This document shows, in pieces, positions 15,260-22,735 of a stretch of 31,178 nt of DNA. Made by a program: the position numbers and the translations under genes. The notes below the pieces were generated by a model that worked only from the letters and a program-made list of their open reading frames with translations, was not told where the DNA came from and did no database searches. This stretch comes from Bacteroidales bacterium (GTDB lineage Bacteria > Bacteroidota > Bacteroidia > Bacteroidales > Muribaculaceae). The first letter of the stretch is position 1. Each line of letters begins with the position of its first letter. The stretch spans positions 1-31,178 of the forward strand of contig SFGS01000027.1 of assembly GCA_004557565.1 (NCBI GenBank), in the 5' to 3' direction.

Positions 15260-15345
15260 CGGAAAATGTGAAAAATCACACCAATTTTAGTGCGGATTAT
15301 GTGAAAATTCAGCAGAAAATAGCACGGAAAATGTGAAATCACATC
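15260..15345. repeat. Three iteron-like direct repeats, 32-33 bp apart
   Basis: CGGAAAATGTGAAA (15260), CGGATTATGTGAAA (15293) and CGGAAAATGTGAAA (15325) recur with spacings of 33 and 32 bp; the first and third continue into TCACA. Spacing near three helical turns would place them on one face of the DNA. The sequences between are not conserved enough for a CRISPR array. Confidence 0.5.
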
Positions 15346-15501
15346 ACTGAATGAACGTCACAACATGCCGTCGAAATGCTTCACTTAATTATTCGCTCAA
15401 TTCATTCGTGATTGTCAAAGATTGTTTTTATCATTGTAAGTTACAGGAATAAGTGCTTGAGGTGGCTGTACAATAGCACAGCAGAAATAAAACACAATTA
15501 G

Positions 15502-15633
15502 ATGATGGTGACAACAAAGGAAATAGACGAACGTTCATTAGTGAATGCTCACCGCCTCTTTGAGTCGGGCGATATACATAAAATGCCTGTTGGCACAACG
15601 GCAGGACTTCAGCCGACACGGTTCAGTGGATAA
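15502..15633 (+). pseudogene. Fic/DOC-family N-terminal remnant truncated at a repeat element
   Basis: A 43-codon frame. Residues about 6-37 read like the N-terminal lead of Fic AMP-transferase proteins, notably LFESGDIHKMPVGTTAGLQ (19-37), which normally continues into the helical Fic core with the HPFxxGNGR motif. Here the likeness stops at 15612. Seven bases later, at 15620, repeat element copy 3 begins, and its terminus supplies the stop codon. No Fic core is found downstream, where lptC follows. So this is a dead fragment left by deletion or by element-associated rearrangement. Similarity is judged from memory of the family. Confidence 0.6.
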
Positions 15634-15742
15634 ATACTGGGGGCAACGTTGCTCCAAGACTGTTTTTTATGTTTTTGTTTTTGATTCCATTCACGATTCG
15701 GCAACAATGCATAATCTATCCCCAGAAATTTTCCACTGAGCC
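15620..15742 (+). repeat. Structured repeat element, copy 3 (short form, both termini)
   Basis: This copy shows both ends. GGTTCAGTGGATAAATACTG (from 15620) is the inverted match (19 of 23 over the extended arms) of the right end, which closes with TTTTCCACTGAGCC (15729-15742). The multi-hairpin centre is missing, leaving only the meeting point of the closing stem, GGGGCAACGTTGCTCC (15640-15655), which is a near-perfect palindrome. The T-rich tract (15661-15682) and right arm match copies 1 and 2. No clear target duplication flanks it. Confidence 0.75.
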
Positions 15743-15793
15743 GTTTAACCTCTGATACCTATCAAGGTCTAACTTCTAATATCTGATTTCTGG

Positions 15794-16459
15794 TTAGTGG
15801 GGGCGGAAGCGGGAGTCGTCGATGGGGAAGATACCTTGCACGCGGCGCACTACGTAGCGCTTGTCGTTGTCCCAGTATTCGTAGCCGAAGCCTTCGATTA
15901 CCCTGCCGCCGCCTTCGATGTGTATGAAGGCGTCGCCGTAGGTGCGGCGTGTGCTGGTGTTGTAGAACATTTGGTTGGTCTCGATTTTGTCGCCTGTGGT
16001 GCGTGTGATGCGCACGTTGTCCATACAGTTGACCACCGATGTGTTTTCATCGTAATACATTCGTTCGCACAAAATGCGGTCGCCGCTGCGCATCGACAGA
16101 CGCACATTGCCCACTGCGCTCCACATTCGCTTCTGTATGTCGTAATAGCCAGAGTCGCAAATCAGCGATGCAGTGTTTTGGAATTTCTCGTCGAGTTCGT
16201 CAGCCACCAGACCGTTTGGGAATGTCCAGTGTGGCACTTTCGACTCGCTGTAGATGTTCCAGAGTTTGGTGGTGATGCGATAGCGGGTGCGCCCAGAGTC
16301 GCTCACCAGCGTCTGCACATCGTGTGTGACCATCGTTGGCACCTTCTCCGGGTCGGGTCCTTTGGGTGTCTTTTTCACCTCCTCCTCACTGCACGATGCC
16401 ACAGCCCATGCCGCAAGCATCAGCATAAGAGTATGCAATATGAATCTCGATTTCAGCAT
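15794..16459 (-). CDS. lptC: LPS export periplasmic lipoprotein LptC
   Basis: A 221-residue LptC-like protein, which in LPS-making bacteria links the inner-membrane LptBFG exporter to the periplasmic LptA bridge. The start carries a lipoprotein signal with lipobox AVASC (C23). The remainder is rich in beta-strand sequence typical of the OstA/LptC jellyroll: TMVTHDVQTLVSDSGRTRYR, the WTFPNGL segment, then regular repeats ending in a short aromatic C-terminus. It follows the outer-membrane protein gene by 26 bp on the same strand, an order common in Bacteroidales. As in other Bacteroidetes, the anchor is a lipid rather than the N-terminal membrane helix of E. coli LptC. Confidence 0.85.
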   Translation of the reverse strand: MLKSRFILHTLMLMLAAWAVASCSEEEVKKTPKGPDPEKVPTMVTHDVQTLVSDSGRTRYRITTKLWNIYSESKVPHWTFPNGLVADELDEKFQNTASLICDSGYYDIQKRMWSAVGNVRLSMRSGDRILCERMYYDENTSVVNCMDNVRITRTTGDKIETNQMFYNTSTRRTYGDAFIHIEGGGRVIEGFGYEYWDNDKRYVVRRVQGIFPIDDSRFRPH

Positions 16460-16485
16460 CGAAGAGCGATGGAAGGATGGGCGCG

Positions 16486-17727
16486 TTAGCGAATCTTATT
16501 TTTCCAGAACCACATTTCATTGAATGTGACGCTGAAAGTGATGTTCAGATAGTCTTCCTTGATGAGGCATGTGGGCGATGACACGCGGTGCTTCCATTCG
16601 AAGCCGAGGTTCACGAGCGATTTGCTACCCAGAGCAGGGAAACCGAAACCGCAGGTCACGCCATAGTCGCGCACATTATTGCCCAACACGTTCAGATAGT
16701 CGTGGTTGTAGAATGCACCCAAGCGATAGTTGATGCGCTTGAGGTAGTTGCCACGGTCGTCGGGAATGAATTGCAGACCGCCACTCACTTTCCAGCGGTT
16801 GTCGAACTTAACTTTTACTGGTTCAAAGCCAGTCATTGGAGTGTATTTGGCATTGGCCCAATCTTGATAGGTGAAGTCAACTTCGGCAAACAGTTTTGTG
16901 CCGTGGTTGTAACTGATACCCACGCCATAGGTGTTTGGCTGATCGTAGTTGCCCTTCATATTGCACTGGAATGCAGTGTCGATTTTTGTGTCGTTCGCAG
17001 CATCGTAGAAAGTGCCGATGGTGTTGCCCCTGAAGGTTTTCTTAGGGGTGTAGGTGGCACCAAGCACCACGCGGTTCTTGCGATTGATGTCGATGGCATA
17101 TTGTGCACCGATGTGCACGTTCCAGTCGCGCACCTCCATCATGCGGTAGAATACAGAGGTGGAAGTGCCCACAATGGCAGTGCTGTGCTCCAGTGTGCCG
17201 AACATATACGAGAAGTTGGCACCCACCGACAAACCCTTCACGGGGCTCCATGCGCCACCGAGGTAGAGTTCGCTGATAGAACCGTTGCCCGAACGGCTTT
17301 CACTGCCGTTTGCAAGGTCGGAATTGAATGAATAGCTCACAGAAGAATAAGGAATGAAACCGAACGAGCCACCCACATTCTTGGCGATGCGAAACACACC
17401 GCTCAAATAGTCGAGGCCGCCGCTGAATGCGTTGCCCTTGGTGTCGCCTTCCTTGCTCCACACTTGGCTCACGTCCACGCCCACATCCCAGATAAAGGTG
17501 AGCGAGTCGGTGGCAGCGTATGATGCAGGGTTTTTCGAGTTCACAGCCCTGCCGCCTTGCATGGCGTAGCCCACGCCACCCATGTGGCGCTGAATGCCTG
17601 TGGCGTTGTCGCCGAGTGTGCCGTAGCCGAGGCGTGAATAAGGGGTTTCGGTAACTTGCGCTGATGCTTGGAAAGCGCCAGCGATTGCCAGCATAAGTGT
17701 GGCGATAAAGTATCTGTAATTCTTCAT
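16486..17727 (-). CDS. Outer-membrane beta-barrel protein (OmpP1/FadL-like)
   Basis: A 413-residue secreted beta-barrel. A Sec signal peptide ends near residue 23 (FQASAQ). The mature start TPYSRLGYGTLGDNATGIQR and the phrase NPASYAATDSL are typical of Bacteroidetes homologues of the OmpP1/FadL transport family. Alternating polar and aromatic strands with loops run to the C-terminus, which ends in strand-like TFSVTFNEMWFWKNKIR. It lies just upstream of lptC and probably shares its transcript. The ligand is unknown; FadL relatives move hydrophobic compounds. A -7 box at 17814-17821 fits as promoter. Confidence 0.75.
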   Translation of the reverse strand: MKNYRYFIATLMLAIAGAFQASAQVTETPYSRLGYGTLGDNATGIQRHMGGVGYAMQGGRAVNSKNPASYAATDSLTFIWDVGVDVSQVWSKEGDTKGNAFSGGLDYLSGVFRIAKNVGGSFGFIPYSSVSYSFNSDLANGSESRSGNGSISELYLGGAWSPVKGLSVGANFSYMFGTLEHSTAIVGTSTSVFYRMMEVRDWNVHIGAQYAIDINRKNRVVLGATYTPKKTFRGNTIGTFYDAANDTKIDTAFQCNMKGNYDQPNTYGVGISYNHGTKLFAEVDFTYQDWANAKYTPMTGFEPVKVKFDNRWKVSGGLQFIPDDRGNYLKRINYRLGAFYNHDYLNVLGNNVRDYGVTCGFGFPALGSKSLVNLGFEWKHRVSSPTCLIKEDYLNITFSVTFNEMWFWKNKIR

Positions 17728-17813
17728 TCTATCGTGATATATGATACAAAATAAGTGGCGGTGCTACATTCGCCTCTCCCCTACACAGCGGCGGCAAATT
17801 ACACCATTGGCTA

Positions 17814-17821
17814 CAAAATTA
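17814..17821 (-). promoter_or_regulatory. -7 box for the outer-membrane protein - lptC pair
   Basis: TAATTTTG on the minus strand fits TAnnTTTG about 87 bp before the start at 17727. No clear -33 TTTG is seen at standard spacing. Confidence 0.45.
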
Positions 17822-17912
17822 CTAAATCCTCATTAATTAAAGGGTGTTTTGTACAATTTTTAGCACTTTTATAGAAGAAAAAGCACCAAAGTGGCGATGA
17901 ACGTGGTGGAAA

Positions 17913-18248
17913 TCACTCGTTTTCCTTGTCTTTGTCCCAATAATAGGTGCGACGTGGATTGCGAGGGAACCAGCCTTTGCGCACACGCTCCTGCTGCTCA
18001 AAAATTTCGAGAATGCTCCAGAAGCAAGAGCACGAAGTGACACCCATCACGGCTTGCAGCAGAATGTTTTCAACGATGAGCGCAGCACCTGAGAAAGCGA
18101 AGCCTGCAAAGAGAAACACCCACCACACCTTCACGCCAAAGTAGTATTCGCCTTTGATGACGAGCGGGTGAAACAAGCCGATGCACAGAAATGTGCAAAC
18201 ACCAATCACGAGCCCCAAAAGGTGGTGATTATTAAGAAATTCCATCAT
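17913..18248 (-). CDS. DUF4491 family small membrane protein
   Basis: A 111-residue protein with three hydrophobic helices (about 10-28, 40-58 and 62-80) and a charged C-terminal tail (RKGWFPRNPRRTYYWDKD). The sequence HHLLGLVIGVCTFLCIGLFH (8-27) with VIKGEYYFG and FWSILEIFEQQERVRKGWFP is the DUF4491 pattern found in many Bacteroidales. Function unknown. The first two codons are both ATG. It sits downstream of the phosphoesterase terminator (18266-18300), so it is probably transcribed separately. Confidence 0.8.
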   Translation of the reverse strand: MMEFLNNHHLLGLVIGVCTFLCIGLFHPLVIKGEYYFGVKVWWVFLFAGFAFSGAALIVENILLQAVMGVTSCSCFWSILEIFEQQERVRKGWFPRNPRRTYYWDKDKENE

Positions 18249-18265
18249 AATGAATAATCGAGGTG

Positions 18266-18300
18266 AAAAAGGAATCCCACCATAATGGGGCGGGATTCCT
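18266..18300 (-). terminator. Rho-independent terminator after the phosphoesterase gene
   Basis: On the minus strand GGAATCCC (18292-18299) pairs with GGGATTCC (18271-18278), followed by five T (18266-18270). It lies about 18 bp after the phosphoesterase stop and would end the pncA-to-phosphoesterase transcript. Confidence 0.8.
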
Positions 18301-18317
18301 ATATGTCTGAAAAATGA

Positions 18318-20186
18318 TTACTGTGCGAGAATCTTGTTGATGAGCGCAGTCACGTCGGTCACGTTGATCACGCCATCACCGTCGAAGTCGGCAGTGATTT
18401 TGCAGAACGAAGCCGATGGTGAGCCCAAAATGGCGTTGATCATATCGGTAACATCGGTCACATTCACATTGCCGTCTAAGTTCACATCGCCGAGGTCGGC
18501 ATCCACCTGCTGGTCAACCATATCGAGGCTGAAAGCCATCGGGCGCTGGAATGTCTTGTAGTGCACGCGTCCGAAATTATCGGTCACCTTGATGGTGATG
18601 GGCAGGTTGGCGGTCTTGGCGTAACTACGGAACATGTGCAAATTTTTGATGGTGGCAAAGCTGGTGTTGATTGATGCCGCCGCCTTGTAGCGCATCACAT
18701 CGAAAGCCAGCACATGGTAAGGATCGAACTCATAAATGCGATTCGCCATCAACTTTGTGTCGGCGCCTTCATACACTTCCACCTTCCAATCGCTGTCGTA
18801 GTTAAACACATTGGTGACGATGGCGTTGCTGGCGTAGGCAGTGAAATTAGGCACCACAGTTGCGCCATACTTCTTCACGCAAGCCACAGCGTAGGGGTCG
18901 GTAGTCATGAATTGCTTCACCTTGTTCATGTCGTAGGCTCTGATTTGCGTATTGTTGCTGCCTGTGATGGAGCGGTATTCCCATTTGAGGTCGGTGCCGT
19001 TGGCTTCCCAGAAACTGTAGCCGGCAGGCGAACCGTCTTGACACACTTGATATTTAATGTTGTCGCCATTTACGTGGCCTGTCCACCACCATGTGGCGCA
19101 GATTGATGCCACATTGTGCTCCATCATATTTGGATAGGCAGTGGGGCGTGCGGTGTAGTTGTAGTGGGTGTGTCCGCTCACGAAATGCACATCTTTGTAA
19201 TTTTTCAGCACGCTTGCCAATGCTGCATAATTCTCGGTGCCGCCGTAGGCAATGTTTGAACTGTTGAGGCGGAAAGTGGGGATATGCTCGCACACCACAA
19301 TCGGGGTGTTCACGTCCACATTCGCCAAGTCTTTCTTCAGCCAATCGAGTTGATATTGCTCCACGCGTGCAGAGTAGTTACGCGTGCCCACCACTCCGGT
19401 GTTGTAGTCGCTGCCGGTGTTTTCGTTTTTGTAGAACACATTGTCGAGCACCACATAGTGCACTTTGCCGAGGTTGAACGAATAGTAGTTCGGGCAGATG
19501 ATTTCGCGCCAAGGCTTGCTCGACTTGAAGTCGGTGGTAGCACCCTTGTCCGACGAGGTGTAGGCCACGGCTGGGTCGTTGTCGTGGTTACCGATTACGG
19601 GGAAAAGTATGATGGGATAGCCGTAAGTCTTTTGGTCGGCAACGAAGTTGTTCAGATTGTATTTTTTGGAATACCAGTAGTTGTCCCAAGTGAGGTCGCC
19701 CAGCATGATGGAATAGATACGCTTTCCAGCAGTCTTAGCCGCTTCTTTCTCCTTTTTCAGCGTGGCGACATAACTTTTCTGATACATGGTGCGGTCTTTG
19801 TTGCGGTCAGCCAAGTGCGCGTCGGCACTGAAAATCATCAAGTGGTCGTCGTTATCCACCTTGTGGAGTGTGAAATTGTGGGTTTCGGTGGCACTGACAT
19901 CGGTCGACGACAGTTGCTCCCAAAATTTAGGAATGAAATTGTAGGAAGTGGTCGGCTCGTATCCTCGTGGAAGCGTGTAGAACACATATCCGTTTTTCTT
20001 TTGGCTGGTGAAACTGTAGTTACCGTCGGCATCGGTCAACGTCACTACATATCCATCGCTCACGGCCACGCCCTGCACGCCAGCACCGTCGCAAGTGATG
20101 CGTCCGTTGATGTTCTGTGCATTGCTCGCCGCAGTTGCCGCCGCTGCGGCAATCATTGCTAATGCGATTTTCTGAAAACTTTTCAT
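18318..20186 (-). CDS. Secreted calcineurin-like phosphoesterase with terminal dockerin-like module
   Basis: A 622-residue secreted metallophosphoesterase. A signal peptide ends near residue 23 (SNAQ). Residues about 25-110 form an N-terminal beta module (TDADGNYSF). The calcineurin core carries SADAHLAD (120-127), GDLTWDN (163-169), GNHDND (199-204) and SGHTHYN (near 330), which together supply the two-metal site. A separate C-terminal beta domain follows. Residues 563-622 hold two dockerin-like calcium repeats, DVNLDGNVNVTDVTDMIN and DFDGDGVINVTDVTALIN. Such modules are frequent at the ends of secreted Bacteroidales proteins, and their partner is often unknown. It is 17 bp after a small membrane protein gene and probably the last gene of the trmD operon. 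The substrate is unknown. Confidence 0.9.
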   Translation of the reverse strand: MKSFQKIALAMIAAAAATAASNAQNINGRITCDGAGVQGVAVSDGYVVTLTDADGNYSFTSQKKNGYVFYTLPRGYEPTTSYNFIPKFWEQLSSTDVSATETHNFTLHKVDNDDHLMIFSADAHLADRNKDRTMYQKSYVATLKKEKEAAKTAGKRIYSIMLGDLTWDNYWYSKKYNLNNFVADQKTYGYPIILFPVIGNHDNDPAVAYTSSDKGATTDFKSSKPWREIICPNYYSFNLGKVHYVVLDNVFYKNENTGSDYNTGVVGTRNYSARVEQYQLDWLKKDLANVDVNTPIVVCEHIPTFRLNSSNIAYGGTENYAALASVLKNYKDVHFVSGHTHYNYTARPTAYPNMMEHNVASICATWWWTGHVNGDNIKYQVCQDGSPAGYSFWEANGTDLKWEYRSITGSNNTQIRAYDMNKVKQFMTTDPYAVACVKKYGATVVPNFTAYASNAIVTNVFNYDSDWKVEVYEGADTKLMANRIYEFDPYHVLAFDVMRYKAAASINTSFATIKNLHMFRSYAKTANLPITIKVTDNFGRVHYKTFQRPMAFSLDMVDQQVDADLGDVNLDGNVNVTDVTDMINAILGSPSASFCKITADFDGDGVINVTDVTALINKILAQ

Positions 20187-20203
20187 TTATTGTACTGTTT
20201 ATA

Positions 20204-20599
20204 TTAATGTTGTTTGTTGTCGTTTTTTTTATCTTCCTTTTTCTTCTCGTAGTCGTAAACGTACATGCAGTAGATTTGCATCACCGCACCAGCCATGAGG
20301 AAAGCCAGCCAGTCTGACGGATTTCCTGTGGAAGAATTGATGAGAAGATAAGCCGACACGCAATAGAGCACGGCCGACACCTTGCCCATCGTGTAGAGAC
20401 GGCGCACACGCAGGTTGTCGCCACGGTAGCGTTCGGTGAGCCGTTCGGCAAGTGCCAACACTGCGCCAAAGGCGAAAATCCACTTCAACCCCTCCCAGTA
20501 GATGTTGAGCAGAGGGAGAATGGCTGTACCCACCAGCAGGAGCATGGCTACCGACAGCATGATGTATTGCGCTTTTTCTTTTCCTTTATCTGATAGCAT
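20204..20599 (-). CDS. Small integral membrane protein, unknown function
   Basis: A 131-residue protein with four predicted helices (about 12-30, 36-50, 72-88 and 92-112) and a lysine- and aspartate-rich cytoplasmic tail ending KKEDKKNDNKQH. I do not recognise a named family. It lies 8 bp after divIC in the same direction and 17 bp before the phosphoesterase, so it is an operon member. Its position next to divIC hints at an envelope role, but nothing in the sequence proves it. Confidence 0.75.
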   Translation of the reverse strand: MLSDKGKEKAQYIMLSVAMLLLVGTAILPLLNIYWEGLKWIFAFGAVLALAERLTERYRGDNLRVRRLYTMGKVSAVLYCVSAYLLINSSTGNPSDWLAFLMAGAVMQIYCMYVYDYEKKKEDKKNDNKQH

Positions 20600-20607
20600 A
20601 ATGATAT

Positions 20608-20922
20608 TTATGGAATTTCGGTTATATATACTTCTTCGTTGAGCCGTTTCATACCGTACTTCTCGCGGGCGATGCGCTCAAGCGTCACCTTGTCGGTGTT
20701 GAGTTCACGGATTTTCGCCTCGTAGATGGCAGTAGTGTCGCGGTTGGCTTTAATCTCTTTTTTCAACTCCTTGATTTCCTTTTTCAGTTCCACCACTTTC
20801 ATAAAGTTGTTAGGCCCCATGAAAAAGAGGGCTCCAATCATAAGAATTGAGAACACCAGGGTGAAACTCATCCATCTTGGCATCCATGAAGGGCGCTCGA
20901 TTTTTTTGCCAAATATGCTCAT
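20608..20922 (-). CDS. Septum formation initiator, DivIC/FtsB family
   Basis: A 104-residue bitopic protein: a short basic N-terminus, one membrane span (about 19-37, SFTLVFSILMIGALFFMG), then a coiled coil (about 42-80, VELKKEIKELKKEIKANR and following heptads), and the ending EKYGMKRLNEEVYITEIP typical of the family. FtsB/DivIC proteins stabilise the FtsL-FtsQ division subcomplex. It lies between trmD and a small membrane protein gene on one transcript. Confidence 0.88.
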   Translation of the reverse strand: MSIFGKKIERPSWMPRWMSFTLVFSILMIGALFFMGPNNFMKVVELKKEIKELKKEIKANRDTTAIYEAKIRELNTDKVTLERIAREKYGMKRLNEEVYITEIP

Positions 20923-20952
20923 TGTTTTGGTGTTTTTTTAATTGATGTCTGG

Positions 20953-21630
20953 TTAATCTTTCAAGAGGTCGGGACGAAGTCGCTTGGTGCGCTCCAATGC
21001 CTGCTGCATTTTCCATTCCTCGATTTTGGCTTGGTTGCCACTCAGCAGAATTTCGGGCACCTTCCAGCCGTTGTAGTCGGCAGGTCGGGTATATACGGGT
21101 GCTTCAAGCAGATTGTCTTGAAACGAGTCGTTGAGTGCGCTCTGCTCATCACCGATGGCACCGGGAATCAGTCGCACGATAGAGTCGGCAATCACAGCGG
21201 CAGGCAGTTCGCCACCGGTGAGCACATAATTACCGATGGATATTTCCTTGGTAATCAAGTGTTCGCGAATGCGATAATCCACACCTTTGTAATGTCCGCA
21301 GAGAATGATAATGTTTTCGGCAAGCGAGAGCGAGTTGGCCATCGGCTGGTCGAGGATGTCGCCGTCGGGCGAAGTGAAAATCACCTCGTCGTAGTGGCGT
21401 TCGCTCATCAGATGCTCAATGCAGCGGTGCACAGGCTCAATCTGCATCACCATGCCGGCCTCGCCGCTGAAGGGATAGTCGTCCACTTTTTTGTGCTTGC
21501 GAAGCGACCAGTCGCGCAGGTTGTGCACATGAATTTCCACAAGCCCCTTGTCTTGGGCGCGTTGCAGAATTGAGCAGTGCAGAGGCGACTCAAGCATTTC
21601 GGGCATCACCGACAGTATATCAATTCTCAT
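20953..21630 (-). CDS. trmD: tRNA (guanine-N1)-methyltransferase TrmD
   Basis: A 225-residue TrmD, which methylates G37 of tRNAs reading CNN codons (CCN, CUN, CGG) and so limits frameshifting. The SPOUT trefoil knot is plain: MRIDILSVMPEM start, PFSGEAGMVMQ (53-63), LCGHYKGVDYRIREH (109-123), and SIGNYVLTGGELPAAV (130-145). The C-terminus has RPADYNGWKVPEILLSG. Length is normal. The gene is 30 bp upstream of divIC and 39 bp downstream of pncA, all on the minus strand. Confidence 0.96.
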   Translation of the reverse strand: MRIDILSVMPEMLESPLHCSILQRAQDKGLVEIHVHNLRDWSLRKHKKVDDYPFSGEAGMVMQIEPVHRCIEHLMSERHYDEVIFTSPDGDILDQPMANSLSLAENIIILCGHYKGVDYRIREHLITKEISIGNYVLTGGELPAAVIADSIVRLIPGAIGDEQSALNDSFQDNLLEAPVYTRPADYNGWKVPEILLSGNQAKIEEWKMQQALERTKRLRPDLLKD

Positions 21631-21669
21631 ATTTCTTGTGTAAGTTTATTGCTGTTTGTTGTGTAAATG

Positions 21670-22260
21670 TTATAATGTGGCGATGCCGTTTTCGTCGATA
21701 AACGCCTGAAGCGCCTTACCGCCGTCGAGCGATGGCGCAAAGCGAGTGAGCACTCGCAGGCGGTCGGCGCCCACAATGGGGAGCAAGTCGCGGAGCGTAT
21801 TGAGCACGCACACATCGCCAGCGATACCGCACACGTCCACATGCTGATATTGGCAATCGGCATCGGCAAGCAGTGAATTATCGAGCGTGTTCTCAAAAAA
21901 CTCACGCGCGCCAGTGTTCTGAACGATAGAGTATTCCTCGCGGTGACGCAAGTCGCCCTTTTGCAAAAACAGCGTCTCGGTTTCGCTTTGGTAGAGGGCT
22001 TCGAGCAGCGGCCAGTAGGTGGCAGCACCCTCGCTGTTCTGCACGCAGTGCACAGGCCAAGGACCGCCATTTGGCGCAAACGAACAGTGGTCGTAAGGGT
22101 GCCAATCGTTGGTCACCACCATCAAGGCATAATCATCACCATTGGCTTTCACGTAATCAGCCAACTGATTCATAGCCTCAGCAGCACCAGGCACTGGAAG
22201 CGAACCGCTTATGAAATCAATTTGTGGGTCAACCACAATCAGCATTTTTCTATCGCTCAT
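21670..22260 (-). CDS. pncA: Nicotinamidase (isochorismatase family)
   Basis: A 196-residue amidase that converts nicotinamide to nicotinate for NAD salvage. The catalytic triad is visible: D11 (VVDPQIDF), K101 (FLQKGD) and C151 (GIAGDVCVLNT). The metal-binding NDWHPYDHCSF (51-61; D52, H54, with H58 or H71) and the WPVHCVQNSEGA stretch (68-79) are typical of PncA. It starts the operon that runs through trmD and divIC, just after a strong promoter (22279-22309). Confidence 0.92.
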   Translation of the reverse strand: MSDRKMLIVVDPQIDFISGSLPVPGAAEAMNQLADYVKANGDDYALMVVTNDWHPYDHCSFAPNGGPWPVHCVQNSEGAATYWPLLEALYQSETETLFLQKGDLRHREEYSIVQNTGAREFFENTLDNSLLADADCQYQHVDVCGIAGDVCVLNTLRDLLPIVGADRLRVLTRFAPSLDGGKALQAFIDENGIATL

Positions 22261-22278
22261 AACATTTCTAATTTACCA

Positions 22279-22309
22279 CAAAATTACTGAAAATATCACT
22301 ATCCTCAAA
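22279..22309 (-). promoter_or_regulatory. Promoter for the pncA-trmD-divIC operon
   Basis: On the minus strand -33 TTTG (22306-22309), 19 bases, then -7 TAATTTTG (22279-22286). It has the same spacing and -7 sequence as the aminotransferase promoter and lies 19 bp before the pncA start. Confidence 0.75.
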
Positions 22310-22330
22310 ACCCCAACCCCAAAAAAGAAG

Positions 22331-22373
22331 TTAGAAATCAGAAATTAGGAATTAGAGATTAGAATTTAGATTT
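22331..22373. repeat. Degenerate TTAG/AGAAAT low-complexity repeat
   Basis: A run of variants of TTAGAAATCAGAAATTAG. The same kind of sequence, inverted, lies at 15763-15797 next to the lptC stop. Such tracts are common between Bacteroidales genes and have no known function. Confidence 0.5.
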
Positions 22374-22665
22374 CACCCTACCCCTATCAATCCCAACAAC
22401 AAAAAAATATCCGTTTAATTCGTGCTATCCGTGTTCGAGAGTTTATGGGGGATTTTTTTGCACAGATGGGGAGATGTGTGCAAAAATGGGAGTTTAGAGG
22501 TGTGTGAATTTGTTAAAATGTGTAAAAGTTTTCGGTTTTTGATTTGGGTGAATTTGAGAAATTGAATAGCAAATTGTTGGGTCTGACGGCGGTGAGGGGT
22601 GAATTTTTATCAAAAAATCGGTTTTTTGTGTTTACAAAAGTAAATGTTTAAGAGTGTTTCGCAAA

Positions 22666-22697
22666 TTTGTGAGCAAAATCCGATTTTCGTAACTTTG
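22666..22697 (+). promoter_or_regulatory. Promoter that decides the NlpC/P60 start
   Basis: -33 TTTG (22666-22669), 20 bases, then -7 TAACTTTG (22690-22697). In-frame GTG (22697) and ATG (22700) codons overlap or touch the -7 box and would lie at or before the transcript start, so they cannot be the start; the ATG at 22736 is used. Confidence 0.78.
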
Positions 22698-22735
22698 TGA
22701 TGTTAACGAAAGACCCCCCTAAAAACGGATTTTTA

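Larger units (their letters stand above)
14840..15501. other. Repeat-rich gene-free interval
   Basis: No gene is supported. It holds a -7 box on the minus strand (TAAATTTG, 14865-14872) for the ATPase gene, a long imperfect palindrome (15026-15225) and three iteron-like units (15260-15345). It ends at the Fic remnant. Stops are frequent in all frames. Confidence 0.6.
22261..22735. other. Gene-free divergent promoter region with simple repeats
   Basis: No gene is supported. It carries the pncA promoter (22279-22309), TTAG/AGAAAT-type low-complexity repeats (22331-22373), a TATCCGT/TTCGTG repetitive tract (22408-22440) of a kind frequent between Bacteroidales genes, and the promoter of the NlpC/P60 gene (22666-22697). 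The A- and T-rich middle shows nothing else. Confidence 0.6.

Noticed and set aside
15260..15345. CRISPR-like array
   Set aside because: Only three imperfect units, with intervening sequence of about 18 bases, and no cas genes nearby; iteron-like repeats fit better.
14840..15501. Small genes or a tRNA in the long gap
   Set aside because: Frequent stops in all frames, no coding bias and no cloverleaf were seen by eye; a tRNAscan run could confirm.
19284..20162. Long plus-strand open frame opposite the phosphoesterase
   Set aside because: It is antisense to a gene with clear metal-site motifs; its Val/His-rich composition is a codon shadow.
22697..22735. Upstream GTG/ATG start for the NlpC/P60 gene
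   Set aside because: These codons overlap or touch the -7 promoter box; the start at 22736 is followed directly by the signal peptide.
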